Source: Bacillus sp. V59.32b
GTDB taxonomy: Bacteria > Bacillota > Bacilli > Bacillales > DSM-1321
Direction: 5' to 3'
Assembly: GCF_003429085.1 (NCBI RefSeq)
Contig: NZ_QVTC01000013.1
Location: 24,272-88,271 of the forward strand
Length of the DNA stretch: 64,000 nucleotides
Of the stretch, positions 38,250 through 47,075 are shown piece after piece (the first letter of the stretch is position 1; every line of letters starts with the position of its first letter). Below the pieces are notes generated by a model. It was not told where the DNA came from and did no database searches. It saw nothing but the letters and a program-made list of their open reading frames with translations. Both the position numbers and the translations under genes were made by a program.

Positions 38250-38804
38250 ATGGTGGCAGCCCCTGTATCTGTGAATGAGAAGAAGGATTTTATTCGCTGG
38301 TTTTTGAACCATTATCAACTTAAACGTAGAGAGTGTGTCTGGATTTTGAACTATCTGATGAGCCATGACCAACTCATGAAGAAGGTTCACTTCGTTGAAA
38401 ACGCACAATATTGCCCCCGAGGGCTCGTTATGTCAACACACTGTGTTGACGAAGCGCCATTCAGATTTTATAAGTCCAACATTATGACGACAGATGCCGA
38501 AAAGTCCTTTCACGATATCAGATTGAATCGCGAGGAAGAAATTTATATCCAGCTTAACTTTAAGTCCGCCTATTCTTCTTACCAATACGCTGCGGTGCTG
38601 GAGACGAACCCGTTCATGCCAAAAAGCAGAACAATCAATGAGAGAGATAAGATTGTTGCTGAACAATTTTTAGAAAAAACGATCCTTTCATTCCAGCGGG
38701 AAAAAATATTGGCGCAGATTGACGATGCTCTAGATCGGCATGATGAAGCGGCTTTCCTAGAATTTTCAGCGCAGCTAAACAAATTAAGCAAGCAAAATAA
38801 ATAA
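38250..38804 (+). CDS. ypiB: UPF0302 protein YpiB
   Basis: A 184-residue cytoplasmic protein of unknown function. ATG 38250 follows GAGGAGGG. It has the family features [20 protein letters not shown] near 12-31 and a C-terminal helical region ([20 protein letters not shown]) characteristic of the IDEAL domain, known elsewhere to mediate protein contacts. It lies between ypiA and ypiF. A terminator follows. Confidence 0.88.
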   Translation: MVAAPVSVNEKKDFIRWFLNHYQLKRRECVWILNYLMSHDQLMKKVHFVENAQYCPRGLVMSTHCVDEAPFRFYKSNIMTTDAEKSFHDIRLNREEEIYIQLNFKSAYSSYQYAAVLETNPFMPKSRTINERDKIVAEQFLEKTILSFQREKILAQIDDALDRHDEAAFLEFSAQLNKLSKQNK

Positions 38805-38824
38805 TTCCTACATGTTTCTTAAAG

Positions 38825-38849
38825 CCTTGCCCAAACGGGAAGGTTTTTT
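38825..38849 (+). terminator. Intrinsic terminator after ypiB
   Basis: CCTTGCCC pairs with GGGAAGG across AAAC with one mismatch, followed by TTTTTT. Confidence 0.6.
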
Positions 38850-38965
38850 ATTTTTGATTTTATCAGCAGTTAAAACCGATTATAATTGGAAAAGATACTA
38901 TAATCTGAAGAAAAATGTTAATATAGTAAGGAAGTTGATTCAACAGTTTTTAGGAGGTATTTAGC

Positions 38966-39421
38966 TTGAGATGGACACCAAAGGATATTGATACATTTGA
39001 AGAGGCGCGTGAATATATTGACACAGTTCTCATACCGCTTGTGCCTGTTTCATTTGAAAAGGAAATGAAACAATCCGCGTCCATGTATGATTTTATCAAC
39101 ATGTTAACCGCCGCTATTGAAAATCAATTTAAAGGGCGGATCATGCTCTTGCCTTCATTGGCATACTTGACCAGCCTTAGTATAGACAAAAGAATGGATC
39201 AGGTTAAAGCATGGACGGCTGAAGTAGGCAGTTTTAAGAATATCTGCTTTATTACTTCAGACAATGAGTGGAAAGCACGTGAACAGGAGCTCGAAGGAAC
39301 ATTGATCTGGATACCATCCATTCCGCTTGAACATTTAGAAGAAAACCAGATAAGGGCCATGATCAATGATCAGGCGCGTCAGGTGTTTGATTTATTTACC
39401 CGGAAATGGAATGAATCATAA
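38966..39421 (+). CDS. ypiF: Conserved protein YpiF (DUF2487)
   Basis: A 151-residue soluble protein of unknown function, beginning with TTG at 38966 seven bases after TAGGAGGT. It starts RWTPKDIDTFEEAREYIDTV, as YpiF proteins do, and lies just upstream of qcrA, its constant neighbour in Bacillus. A possible link with cytochrome bc assembly is suggested only by this position. Confidence 0.85.
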   Translation: MRWTPKDIDTFEEAREYIDTVLIPLVPVSFEKEMKQSASMYDFINMLTAAIENQFKGRIMLLPSLAYLTSLSIDKRMDQVKAWTAEVGSFKNICFITSDNEWKAREQELEGTLIWIPSIPLEHLEENQIRAMINDQARQVFDLFTRKWNES

Positions 39422-39484
39422 TCTGTTTTTTTGAAATTTTTTTAATTAATACTCTTTAAAGGGCTTTTGTTGTTTATCAGGTTG

Positions 39485-39513
39485 TTGACCTTGGCGAATT
39501 ATTGATATATCAT
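39485..39513 (+). promoter_or_regulatory. Sigma-A promoter of qcrABC
   Basis: TTGACC (39485-39490) and TATCAT (39508-39513) with a 17-base spacer, 76 bases before qcrA. Confidence 0.55.
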
Positions 39514-39588
39514 TGTAATGTCCTAGTTTTATAGTGTTACTATCATGGGTCCTTTGGGCTTAAGTTTAGTGATAGAGGGGGGAAATGC

Positions 39589-40095
39589 ATGAGTAAGCAT
39601 AATGTTTCTAGACGTCAATTCCTTAGTTATACACTTACCGGAATAGGTGGGTTCATGGCAGCAGGCATGTTGATGCCGATGGTAAGATTTGCTGTTGATC
39701 CTGTATTAAAAGCAGGCGCGGATAGTGATTTTATCGCCACCAATCAAAAAGTGTCTGAATTGACAACTGAACCAAAGCGTGTCGACTTTTCATATGAGCA
39801 GGTTGATGCGTGGTACACGTCCGAAATAACCAACACCGCTTGGGTGTACAAGGATGATAACGGCGAAATCGTTGCTTTATCACCGGTTTGTAAGCACTTG
39901 GGATGTACGGTCGACTGGAATACGGACAAGTCAAATCCAAACCAGTTTTTCTGTCCTTGTCACTATGGCAGATATACAAAAGACGGGATGAACGTAGAGG
40001 GAACGCCGCCTATATCACCTTTGGATGTTTATGATTTTAGAGAAAAAGACGGAATTCTTTATTTAGGTCAAGTAAAACCGCATAAGGGGGCGTAA
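39589..40095 (+). CDS. qcrA: Menaquinol:cytochrome c reductase, Rieske iron-sulfur subunit
   Basis: Electron-transfer subunit of the cytochrome bc complex in the cell membrane. The 168-residue protein has a twin-arginine start (SRRQFL near 6-11) before a membrane helix (about 13-33), and the 2Fe-2S ligands in CKHLGC (near 103-108) and CPCHYG (near 124-129). The ribosome site is GAGGGGGG. qcrB follows after three bases. Confidence 0.95.
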   Translation: MSKHNVSRRQFLSYTLTGIGGFMAAGMLMPMVRFAVDPVLKAGADSDFIATNQKVSELTTEPKRVDFSYEQVDAWYTSEITNTAWVYKDDNGEIVALSPVCKHLGCTVDWNTDKSNPNQFFCPCHYGRYTKDGMNVEGTPPISPLDVYDFREKDGILYLGQVKPHKGA

Positions 40096-40098
40096 TAA

Positions 40099-40791
40099 TT
40101 GTTAAACAAGATTTATGACTGGGTTGACGAGCGGTTAGACATTACGCCATTATGGCGGGATATTGCTGACCATGAGGTTCCGGAACATGTAAACCCGGCG
40201 CATCACTTTTCCGCGTTTGTTTATTGCTTCGGCGGGTTGACATTTTTCATTACGGTCATCCAAATCCTTTCAGGTATGTTCTTAACGATGTACTACGTGC
40301 CTGATATTACAAATGCCTGGCAATCAGTATTCTATTTACAAAATGAAGTTGCTTTCGGACAAATCGTCCGCGGAATGCATCATTGGGGAGCAAGCTTGGT
40401 AATCGTTATGATGTTTTTACATACTCTTCGAGTGTTTTTCCAAGGAGCCTATAAAAAACCTCGTGAACTTAACTGGATTGTTGGAGTTTTAATTTTCTTT
40501 GTTATGTTAGGCCTAGGGTTCACTGGTTACCTATTGCCATGGGATATGAAAGCGCTATTTGCAACAAAAGTAGGCTTGCAAATCGCTGAATCTGTTCCAT
40601 TCATTGGTACGGCTATTAAAACATTGCTTGCCGGGGGATCCAACGATTATCGGTGCGCAAACGCTGACACGCTTTTTTGCGATTCACGTGTTTTTCCTGC
40701 CAGCAGCGCTTCTTGGTTTAATGGCAGCTCACTTCCTAATGATTCGCAAACAGGGTATTTCTGGCCCATTGTAAAAAACAAATTCATTTGA
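40099..40791 (+). CDS. qcrB: Menaquinol:cytochrome c reductase, cytochrome b subunit (frameshift near C-terminus)
   Basis: Haem-carrying membrane subunit that oxidises menaquinol. Residues 1-178 follow the B. subtilis protein closely, with haem-ligand histidines in GMHHWGAS and MMFLHTLRV. At G5 (40633-40637) the frame slips: the written frame gives an unrelated tail of about 50 residues and stops at 40791. Dropping one G gives [20 protein letters not shown] and then a normal end ...[11 protein letters not shown] with a stop at 40772-40774, for exactly 224 residues, the B. subtilis length. Two of the haem ligands' helix partners lie in the lost part. Error or lesion; error is likelier because qcrA and qcrC are intact. 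Confidence 0.92.
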   Translation: MLNKIYDWVDERLDITPLWRDIADHEVPEHVNPAHHFSAFVYCFGGLTFFITVIQILSGMFLTMYYVPDITNAWQSVFYLQNEVAFGQIVRGMHHWGASLVIVMMFLHTLRVFFQGAYKKPRELNWIVGVLIFFVMLGLGFTGYLLPWDMKALFATKVGLQIAESVPFIGTAIKTLLAGGSNDYRCANADTLFCDSRVFPASSASWFNGSSLPNDSQTGYFWPIVKNKFI

Positions 40792-40827
40792 AATTAATAA
40801 CCTTTTCATAAAGGAGGGGATGGTTCG

Positions 40828-41604
40828 ATGCTTCGTGGAAAAGGAATGAAGTTCGTTGGAGACTCGCGAATTCCAACGGCTGAACATCGCAAACCGAATA
40901 TTCCTAAGGATTACTCGGAATATCCTGGTAAAACGGAAGCGTTTTGGCCGAATTTCCTGTTAAAGGAATGGATGGTTGGGGCAGTTTTCCTGATTGGTTA
41001 TTTATGCTTAACAGTTGCTCACCCGTCTCCATTGGAGAGAATTGCAGATCCGACTGATTCAGCATATATTCCATTGCCTGACTGGTATTTCTTATTTCTT
41101 TATCAATTATTGAAATATACTTACGCATCTGGTCCTTATAACGTGATTGGGGCACTTGTCATTCCTGGACTCGCATTCGGGGCATTAATGCTTGCTCCGT
41201 TCATCGACCGTGGTCCGGAACGACGTCCCGCAAAACGTCCGTTTGCGGTCGGATTCATGCTTCTGGCAGTTGCGTCAGTTATTTTCCTTACCTGGCAATC
41301 CGTCGCTACCCATGACTGGGAGGCGGCTAAGAAACAGGGTCAAATCGTCGCTGAAAGCTCGGTTGACAAGGAAAGTGATGGCTATGCTATATATGAAGCC
41401 AATGGCTGTATAAGCTGCCATGGCGCTGAACTCACCGGTGGAGCAGCAGCACCGACATTAGTCGACACAGGCCTTACACCTGAAGAAATTGCGAAAATCG
41501 CAAAAGAAGGTAAAGGTTCGATGCCGGCTGGAATATTCAAAGGTACTGATGAAGAATTAGAGGTATTGGCTAACTTTATCTCAGAAGCCAAAACAAAAGA
41601 ATAA
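40828..41604 (+). CDS. qcrC: Menaquinol:cytochrome c reductase, cytochrome b/c subunit
   Basis: A fusion typical of Bacillus: the subunit IV part of cytochrome b (three membrane segments, about 48-66, 105-128, 145-162, with PDWYFLFLYQLLKY) joined to a cytochrome c domain (about 178-258). The c-type haem site is CISCH near 198-202, and the methionine ligand is in GSMPAG near 232. 258 residues. Ribosome site AAGGAGGGG. A terminator follows. Confidence 0.95.
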   Translation: MLRGKGMKFVGDSRIPTAEHRKPNIPKDYSEYPGKTEAFWPNFLLKEWMVGAVFLIGYLCLTVAHPSPLERIADPTDSAYIPLPDWYFLFLYQLLKYTYASGPYNVIGALVIPGLAFGALMLAPFIDRGPERRPAKRPFAVGFMLLAVASVIFLTWQSVATHDWEAAKKQGQIVAESSVDKESDGYAIYEANGCISCHGAELTGGAAAPTLVDTGLTPEEIAKIAKEGKGSMPAGIFKGTDEELEVLANFISEAKTKE

Positions 41605-41610
41605 AGTATA

Positions 41611-41643
41611 AAAAACTGACGGAATTTTTCTGTCAGTTTTTTG
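41611..41643 (+). terminator. Intrinsic terminator after qcrC
   Basis: AAAACTGAC (41612-41620) pairs with GTCAGTTTT (41632-41640) and ends in TT. Confidence 0.9.
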
Positions 41644-41667
41644 TAATTATAGAAGGAATAACTTTGA

Positions 41668-41830
41668 AAAATGTCCAGCTATGGCAATTGACGTGACTTG
41701 CGCCGACGTCGCCACAAGATGTAACGGACGATCATAGTCAGTCAGCGGAGCGGCCAGCCAGTTTTCATTTTAGATTAATATCAAAGAGGACCTTTAGGTG
41801 AGGTTTAAGCGCTCGGACTTGTTTAGGATG
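41668..41830. repeat. Degraded dispersed repeat, family D, copy 3
   Basis: The first part of the 467-base gap between qcrC and ypjA. Shares ATGTC-AGC, GACGTGACTTG, CGTCGCCACA and GCTCGGACTTG with 8578-8680, and CCAGTTTTCATTT with 27905-28020. No coding frame is convincing. Confidence 0.4.
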
Positions 41831-41835
41831 GGGTA

Positions 41836-41920
41836 ATGCCAATATCCAAACCCAGATTTCTTATCCGAACTCCGAGTTTATTATCCAAACTCGGGATTTA
41901 TTATCTAAACTCAGAATTAC
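41836..41920. repeat. Short 20-bp tandem array, same type as 8681-8740
   Basis: About four units end in TTATCCRAAC: CAGATTTCTTATCCGAAC, GAGTTTATTATCCAAAC, GGGATTTATTATCTAAAC and a partial one. The spacing is 20 bases. A 63-codon open frame through it is composed of the repeat and is not treated as a gene. Confidence 0.7.
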
Positions 41921-42071
41921 GTTTGCCACAGGACGTGGCCAATTATTATCGCAGTTCCTACAAGGACGTTATGTTTTTCTTAATTGTAAGAAAAACTTGG
42001 ATTGAACGGAAAATGACGGTAGAATAGGTGTATTCTATTAAGCTTGATTGTGTACAGAAAGAGGGAAGAGA

Positions 42072-42662
42072 ATGAACATCGTTTATGGAGTTCTTGCTAA
42101 TAAAACGACGATACTTTTACTTTTCGTCATTAATTTAGTCGGTACGATATACGGATACTATTGGTATGGGTATCAATTAAAGGAAACGCCTGACATCTTT
42201 TTGGCTTTTGTTCCTGATAGTCCGACCGCCAGTTTATTTTTTGTGTTTGTCCTCCTTGCTTTCTTATTGAAAACGAATTGGGGACTGTTTGAGGCGCTGG
42301 CTATTGTGACGCTTTTTAAATATGGAATCTGGGCTGTTGTGATGAACCTATTAACGCTTTATACAACAGGATATTTGCCGTGGGAGGGCTATATGCTTAT
42401 GGCTTCACATCTGGGAATGGCCATCCAGGGAATCCTGTATTCCCCGTTCTTTCGGATAAAAGTGTGGCACCTGATTGTAGCGGCAATCTGGACCGTTCAT
42501 AACGATATCATTGATTATGTATTTGATATGATGCCAAGGTACAGTGACCTCATGCAATATAATGACCGGATCGGCTATTTTACTTTTTGGTTAAGCATCC
42601 TTTCCATTTTTATCGGGTATTATTTTGGCATCAGAAAGGGCCGGCACGCCTTGTCTCTATAA
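42072..42662 (+). CDS. ypjA: Membrane protein YpjA (DUF1405)
   Basis: A 196-residue integral membrane protein with about six hydrophobic helices (near 10-32, 45-64, 72-95, 105-125, 128-148, 168-190). Function unknown. The ATG at 42072 follows AGAGGGAAGAG. Its place after qcrC and before ypjB is constant in Bacillus. Confidence 0.85.
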   Translation: MNIVYGVLANKTTILLLFVINLVGTIYGYYWYGYQLKETPDIFLAFVPDSPTASLFFVFVLLAFLLKTNWGLFEALAIVTLFKYGIWAVVMNLLTLYTTGYLPWEGYMLMASHLGMAIQGILYSPFFRIKVWHLIVAAIWTVHNDIIDYVFDMMPRYSDLMQYNDRIGYFTFWLSILSIFIGYYFGIRKGRHALSL

Positions 42663-42868
42663 GTGGAACGATGACTCTGTCTCATCCTTAAAAGGATCGC
42701 CAATTAGACTTACCCAGGATGGGCGGGCTTTCACAAATGACATAACGATGTGGCAGATTTTCCATCGATGTTGCTTACTTAAAGGGCGTTTGCGCATTTC
42801 TTAAAAATAAGGTCTACTCTGAAATCCTCACTCATATGGTGTAGTAGAGGAATGAGGAGGGACAAGGT

Positions 42869-43654
42869 ATGATAAAAAAAATCCTGTTGCTGGTTTTCGT
42901 ACTATTTGCGGCTTCTTTTTCTAATGTTCATGCAGAATCCTCTTCTAGTTTAATACAATTAGATGAAATTTCTGATGAAGCGCTGCAGCTGACCAAGCTG
43001 AAGAGATATGAAGATACAGAAAAAATGCTGACTTATTTTTCGGAACGGTTTTTAAAGGTCACGGCAAAGGAACAGATTTTCAGTATGGACGAACTGCGGA
43101 TTATAACGGTCGCCCATAATCAGGCACTAGAGACCGTCAACAACAATGAAGCAACCGAAGCTGAAAAAGATAATGCAGTGACCAAGTTCCGGCTGGTGGT
43201 GGATGCGATTAAGTCAACGCATCAGCCGTTATGGACGGCCATGGAAGATCAAATGATGGTTACGTTCAGCCAGACAAGAGCTGCGGTTGAGAAACAGAAC
43301 CCTGAGGAGTTTCATGTCCAGCTTAATACGCTGTTGTCTCAATATGACTTGATTTATCCAAGCTTGAAGGTGGATATTGCACCGGAAAAAATCCAGAAGC
43401 TCGATAGCCGCCTGCAATATATCAATCATAATAGCATCCAGGTTTTTTCCGAAAAGGGGAGCCAAAAGGAATTGGAAGCACTGCAGCAGGATCTAAAATC
43501 GATTTTTGATGAGATGAACGAAGATGAGGCAGATCCGTCACTTTGGTGGGTTATTATCTCCACTGGTAGCATTATTATTCTGACATTATCCTACGTCGGT
43601 TGGAGAAAATATAAGGGCGGCAAGGAAAAAACGATGAAAGAACACAATGATTGA
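42869..43654 (+). CDS. ypjB: Sporulation-associated protein YpjB
   Basis: A 261-residue protein with a signal peptide (about 1-22, ending VHA), a helical extracytoplasmic domain and one C-terminal membrane segment (about 225-243) followed by a basic tail (WRKYKGGKEKTMK). In B. subtilis ypjB is expressed during sporulation; its role is unclear. The 206-base gap upstream holds only weak repeat-like sequence, including GGGCGTTTGCGCATTTCTT. Ribosome site GAGGAGGG. Confidence 0.82.
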   Translation: MIKKILLLVFVLFAASFSNVHAESSSSLIQLDEISDEALQLTKLKRYEDTEKMLTYFSERFLKVTAKEQIFSMDELRIITVAHNQALETVNNNEATEAEKDNAVTKFRLVVDAIKSTHQPLWTAMEDQMMVTFSQTRAAVEKQNPEEFHVQLNTLLSQYDLIYPSLKVDIAPEKIQKLDSRLQYINHNSIQVFSEKGSQKELEALQQDLKSIFDEMNEDEADPSLWWVIISTGSIIILTLSYVGWRKYKGGKEKTMKEHND

Positions 43655-43710
43655 CACCTCCCATGTGAAACCATAAAATTAAGCTAAGACTATACAACAA
43701 GGAGGAAGTC

Positions 43711-44391
43711 ATGTCTTATCTTATCTATTTCGCGATTATCATTCTCATCCCGATATATGCCCAAATGAAGGTGAGAAGCGCATATAAGAAATATTCAGAA
43801 GTCCCGTCCTCGACAGGGATGACCGGCGCTCAGGTTGCCAGGCAAATCCTCGACGAAAAAGGGTTATACAATGTCACAGTCGAAGAAACACCGGGTGTCT
43901 TGAGCGATCATTATGATCCCCGCTCAAAAACAGTCAGATTGTCTTCGAATAATTTTCATGGCCATTCCCTGGCGGGTACGGCCGTAGCTGCCCATGAGGT
44001 TGGACATGCCATCCAGGACCAGGAGGCTTATGCTTTCCTTCGCCTCCGCCATACACTAGTGCCAGTAGCGAGCATCGGATCCAACTTTTCCTGGATTTTG
44101 ATCATGATTGGGATATTTGCCGGAATGGCAAACTTGCTGCTGCTAGGGATCATTTTTATGGCAGCAGCCGTAGTGTTTCAAATTGTTACCTTGCCTGTTG
44201 AATTTAACGCGTCCTCAAGAGCGATGGATCAGGTTGTTTCTTTGGGAATTATCAGAAATGATGAAGAAAGAGAAACGAAAAAAGTTCTTGATGCCGCGGC
44301 CTTAACATATGTTGCCGCAGCCGCCGTCGCCGTTCTCGAATTAGTGAGGCTCGTTCTGATGTACACAGGAATGACTCGCAGCGACGACTAA
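43711..44391 (+). CDS. Membrane zinc metallopeptidase (YugP-like)
   Basis: A 226-residue membrane protein. The zinc-binding motif HEVGH lies near 95-99 in AAHEVGHAIQDQEAYAFLRL. Hydrophobic segments: about 2-17, 120-136, 139-158 and 195-215. It belongs to the family of neutral zinc metallopeptidases represented by B. subtilis YugP, which lies elsewhere there; here it sits between ypjB and ypjC. Target unknown. Ribosome site AAGGAGGAAG. It ends in a two-way terminator shared with ypjC. Confidence 0.85.
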   Translation: MSYLIYFAIIILIPIYAQMKVRSAYKKYSEVPSSTGMTGAQVARQILDEKGLYNVTVEETPGVLSDHYDPRSKTVRLSSNNFHGHSLAGTAVAAHEVGHAIQDQEAYAFLRLRHTLVPVASIGSNFSWILIMIGIFAGMANLLLLGIIFMAAAVVFQIVTLPVEFNASSRAMDQVVSLGIIRNDEERETKKVLDAAALTYVAAAAVAVLELVRLVLMYTGMTRSDD

Positions 44392-44399
44392 TTAGCATG

Positions 44400-44438
44400 A
44401 AAAAACCAACTTCGGTAGTTTGCCGAAGTTGGTTTTTT
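44400..44438. terminator. Bidirectional terminator between the zinc peptidase gene and ypjC
   Basis: AAAAACCAACTTCGG (44401-44415) pairs perfectly with CCGAAGTTGGTTTTT (44423-44437), giving a T-run in both directions between two converging genes. Confidence 0.92.
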
Positions 44439-44450
44439 AATTTATAGTTT

Positions 44451-45323
44451 TCAACGTTCAATGGGATTTTTGTTTTCATCAAGTGTAAATCCTTCTCCCA
44501 AAACATCATGTACGATGCTGACAGATACGAAGGCGTGTGGATCTACGGAAGTGATTACGTTTTTTAGCCGGACAATTTCGTTCCTGCCTACGACGCAATA
44601 AAGCACTTCTCTTTCCGTTTTTGAAAAAGAGCCATATCCCCTTAGTACTGTGACGCCCCGGTCCATCTGCTTCATGATTTTTTCCGAGATTTCTGTGTTT
44701 TTATCGGAAATAATCATCGCTCCTCTTGCCGAATAAGCACCTTCCTGCATAAAATCAATCACTCTTGCCCCAATGAAGACAGCTACAATTGTGTACATCG
44801 CTTCCCGATGATCAAGATAGGTCAGGATTGAAAGTGTAATCACGACCGCATCGAATAAAAACATCGTTCTTCCCATGCTCCAGCCCATGTAGCGGAAAGC
44901 CAGCCTGGCAATGATATCGACACCGCCTGTCGTGCCGCCGTATCGAAACGTAATTCCGAGACCGATGCCGACACAAGCACCGGCAAATAGCGCGGCGAGC
45001 ATCAAATCGTCGCGAAGAGGAATATCAAATTGATATCGTTCGAAAATCCATAGCCATACGGAAAGGCTGACGGTTCCAATTATCGTATAAAAGAAGGCGG
45101 TCCTGCCAAGGTATTTCCAGCCGAGAAAGAAGAGAGGAATATTTAAAATTAGGTTTGAGTAGGAAGGGTCAATTCCGGCTAATTGGTAGATAATCAGTGT
45201 AAGTCCGGTAAAGCCTCCTTCAGCAAGGTTATTTTGAATATTAAAATGAATCAGTCCAAAGCCGAAAATGGCGGAACCAAGCAAAATAAATAATATATTT
45301 TTTAACTTTAAGCCAGAAAACAT
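44451..45323 (-). CDS. ypjC: YitT-family membrane protein YpjC
   Basis: A membrane protein with five or six helices in the first 200 residues (a repeated GGFTGL and GGTTGGVDIIARL motif marks the family) and a C-terminal soluble DUF2179 domain, near 210-285. Transport function is suggested for the family but not proven. The start at 45323 (ATG) gives 290 residues and lies 11 bases after GGAGG; an upstream ATG at 45359 adds 12. It is transcribed against its neighbours and diverges from ypjD. Confidence 0.87.
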   Translation of the reverse strand: MFSGLKLKNILFILLGSAIFGFGLIHFNIQNNLAEGGFTGLTLIIYQLAGIDPSYSNLILNIPLFFLGWKYLGRTAFFYTIIGTVSLSVWLWIFERYQFDIPLRDDLMLAALFAGACVGIGLGITFRYGGTTGGVDIIARLAFRYMGWSMGRTMFLFDAVVITLSILTYLDHREAMYTIVAVFIGARVIDFMQEGAYSARGAMIISDKNTEISEKIMKQMDRGVTVLRGYGSFSKTEREVLYCVVGRNEIVRLKNVITSVDPHAFVSVSIVHDVLGEGFTLDENKNPIER

Positions 45324-45491
45324 GAAATCAGCTACCTCCCGTGCCATTTGAATTTCCAATTATTCAATGAACACTATTATAAAGGAATAATCAGCCAGTA
45401 GCAATCCGGGCAGCGGCGGCGAAAATGTTTGTCAGAACCGAAAGTTTTCGCTAACATTAGAACAGGATATAGCAGAGAAAAAGGTGATTAT

Positions 45492-45857
45492 TTGGAAAAC
45501 AGGAAAACGTTAAAGGAACTTCAGACAGAAGTGGATCAATACATAAGCCAGTTTAAAGAAGGGTACTTCAGTCCGCTCGCCATGCTAGCCAGGCTTTCAG
45601 AAGAGTTGGGGGAGCTGTCCCGGGAGGTCAACCACTCTTATGGTGAAAAGCCGAAAAAATCGACGGAAGACGCAAATACCGTCGAAGCAGAGCTTGCGGA
45701 TTTGCTTTTCGTGATCATTTGCTTTGCCAACTCCTTACATATTGATTTACAGACTGCTCATGATGCGGTCATGGACAAATTCAAGACACGTGACAAAGAT
45801 AGATGGACACGAATCGGGAATCAAACAGAGGGGATCGATGACAGTGGAGAAAATTAA
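45492..45857 (+). CDS. ypjD: MazG-type nucleotide pyrophosphohydrolase YpjD
   Basis: A 121-residue member of the MazG superfamily, all-helical and metal-dependent, acting on nucleoside triphosphates. The EExxE-12-28-ExxD pattern shows in [13 protein letters not shown] near 37-49 and [11 protein letters not shown] near 74-84. TTG 45492 is chosen because AAAGGTGAT lies just before and the protein then starts like YpjD. It overlaps dapB by 20 bases; it is the first gene of the operon ypjD-dapB-mgsA-bshB1-bshA-cca-birA. Confidence 0.86.
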   Translation: MENRKTLKELQTEVDQYISQFKEGYFSPLAMLARLSEELGELSREVNHSYGEKPKKSTEDANTVEAELADLLFVIICFANSLHIDLQTAHDAVMDKFKTRDKDRWTRIGNQTEGIDDSGEN

Positions 45858-46644
45858 AATTATCATAGCCGGGCCAAGGGGAAGAATGGGCAGTGAAGCG
45901 GTTAAACTTGTTCACGAAACAGATGAATTTGAACTCGTTGCCGTTCTTGATCGAAAGCATGACGGGATGAATTTAAAAGAAATCGAAGGCTTTCAAGGCA
46001 TTGATGCGCCCGTATATTCCGATGCGGAGCAATGCTTCTCAAGCGTTAATGCGGATGTGCTCATTGATCTGACGACACCTGAAACGGGAATGTTGCATAC
46101 CGAACTGGCCTTAACATCAGGTATCCGCCCAGTTGTCGGTACCACAGGGTTTTCTGCTGATGACTTAGCGAGACTTGACAGGCTTACAAAGGAAACGGGA
46201 CGCGGCTGCATCATTGCGCCCAACTTTGCAATCGGCGCGATTTTAATGATGAAATTCTCACAAATGGCGGCAAAGTATTTTCCTGATATCGAGATTATTG
46301 AACTGCATCATGATCAAAAATTAGATGCACCATCAGGTACAGCCGTTAAAACAGCAGAAATGATCAAGAGCGTGAGACAACCGAAAGAACAGGGACATCA
46401 TGCGGAGAAAGAAACGATAAAAGGTGCCCGCGGCGCCAATATTGAAGGCATGCATATACATAGTGTCAGGCTTCCGGGATTAATCGCCCATCAGCAGGTT
46501 ATGTTCGGGGCCGATGGACAAATGCTTACTCTCCGTCATGATTCCTTTAACCGGGCCTCTTTTATGTCTGGGGTAAAACTTGCGGTTGAAACTGTGATGA
46601 ACATGGATAGCCTTGTATATGGTCTAGAGAATATCATCGAATAG
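45838..46644 (+). CDS. dapB: 4-hydroxy-tetrahydrodipicolinate reductase
   Basis: Lysine and diaminopimelate synthesis; also supplies the precursor of dipicolinic acid of spores. 268 residues from ATG 45838, one more than B. subtilis. The NAD(P) motif is [13 protein letters not shown] near 12-24, and the catalytic region [20 protein letters not shown] with the active histidines near 157-176. It overlaps ypjD by 20 bases and mgsA begins 12 bases after it. Confidence 0.95.
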   Translation: MTVEKIKIIIAGPRGRMGSEAVKLVHETDEFELVAVLDRKHDGMNLKEIEGFQGIDAPVYSDAEQCFSSVNADVLIDLTTPETGMLHTELALTSGIRPVVGTTGFSADDLARLDRLTKETGRGCIIAPNFAIGAILMMKFSQMAAKYFPDIEIIELHHDQKLDAPSGTAVKTAEMIKSVRQPKEQGHHAEKETIKGARGANIEGMHIHSVRLPGLIAHQQVMFGADGQMLTLRHDSFNRASFMSGVKLAVETVMNMDSLVYGLENIIE

Positions 46645-46656
46645 GAGAGGATACGG

Positions 46657-47075
46657 ATGAAATTAGCTTTGATCGCCCATGATAAAAAAAGGAAGATTTA
46701 ATCAGGTTTGTGACTGCGTACAAAGATATTTTTGAGCAGCATGAATTATATGCGACCGGGACTACGGGTAAGCTGATTTCCGAGGAAGTATCCTTAGGCA
46801 TACATCGATTCAAATCGGGTCCGCTTGGAGGAGACCAGGAAATCGGCGCAATGATTGCCAATAATGAAATGGATATGATTATTTTTTTCCGTGATCCGCT
46901 TACGGCTCAGCCGCATGAGCCGGATGTCACAGCATTAATCAGGCTGTCAGATGTCTATAATGTACCGCTTGCAACCAATATGGGAACTGCAGAGGTATTG
47001 ATTCACGGACTGAAGAATGGGTATATGTCATGGAGAGATATTGCCCGGGAACAAGGTAAGACGAATGGGAAATGA
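46657..47075 (+). pseudogene. mgsA: Methylglyoxal synthase MgsA, frameshifted in A7 tract
   Basis: Converts dihydroxyacetone phosphate to methylglyoxal. From ATG 46657, after TAGGAGAGG, it reads [11 protein letters not shown] and then fails at A7 (46684-46690), reaching a stop after 14 codons. In the next frame it continues [20 protein letters not shown] and then [26 protein letters not shown] and [12 protein letters not shown], all normal. Restoring one A gives 139 residues, the family size. It overlaps bshB1 by 11 bases at a normal coupled junction, so the rest of the operon looks undisturbed. Confidence 0.9.

Noticed and set aside
41836..42027. 63-codon frame after qcrC
   Set aside because: Its first half is made of the 20-bp repeat; no ribosome site.
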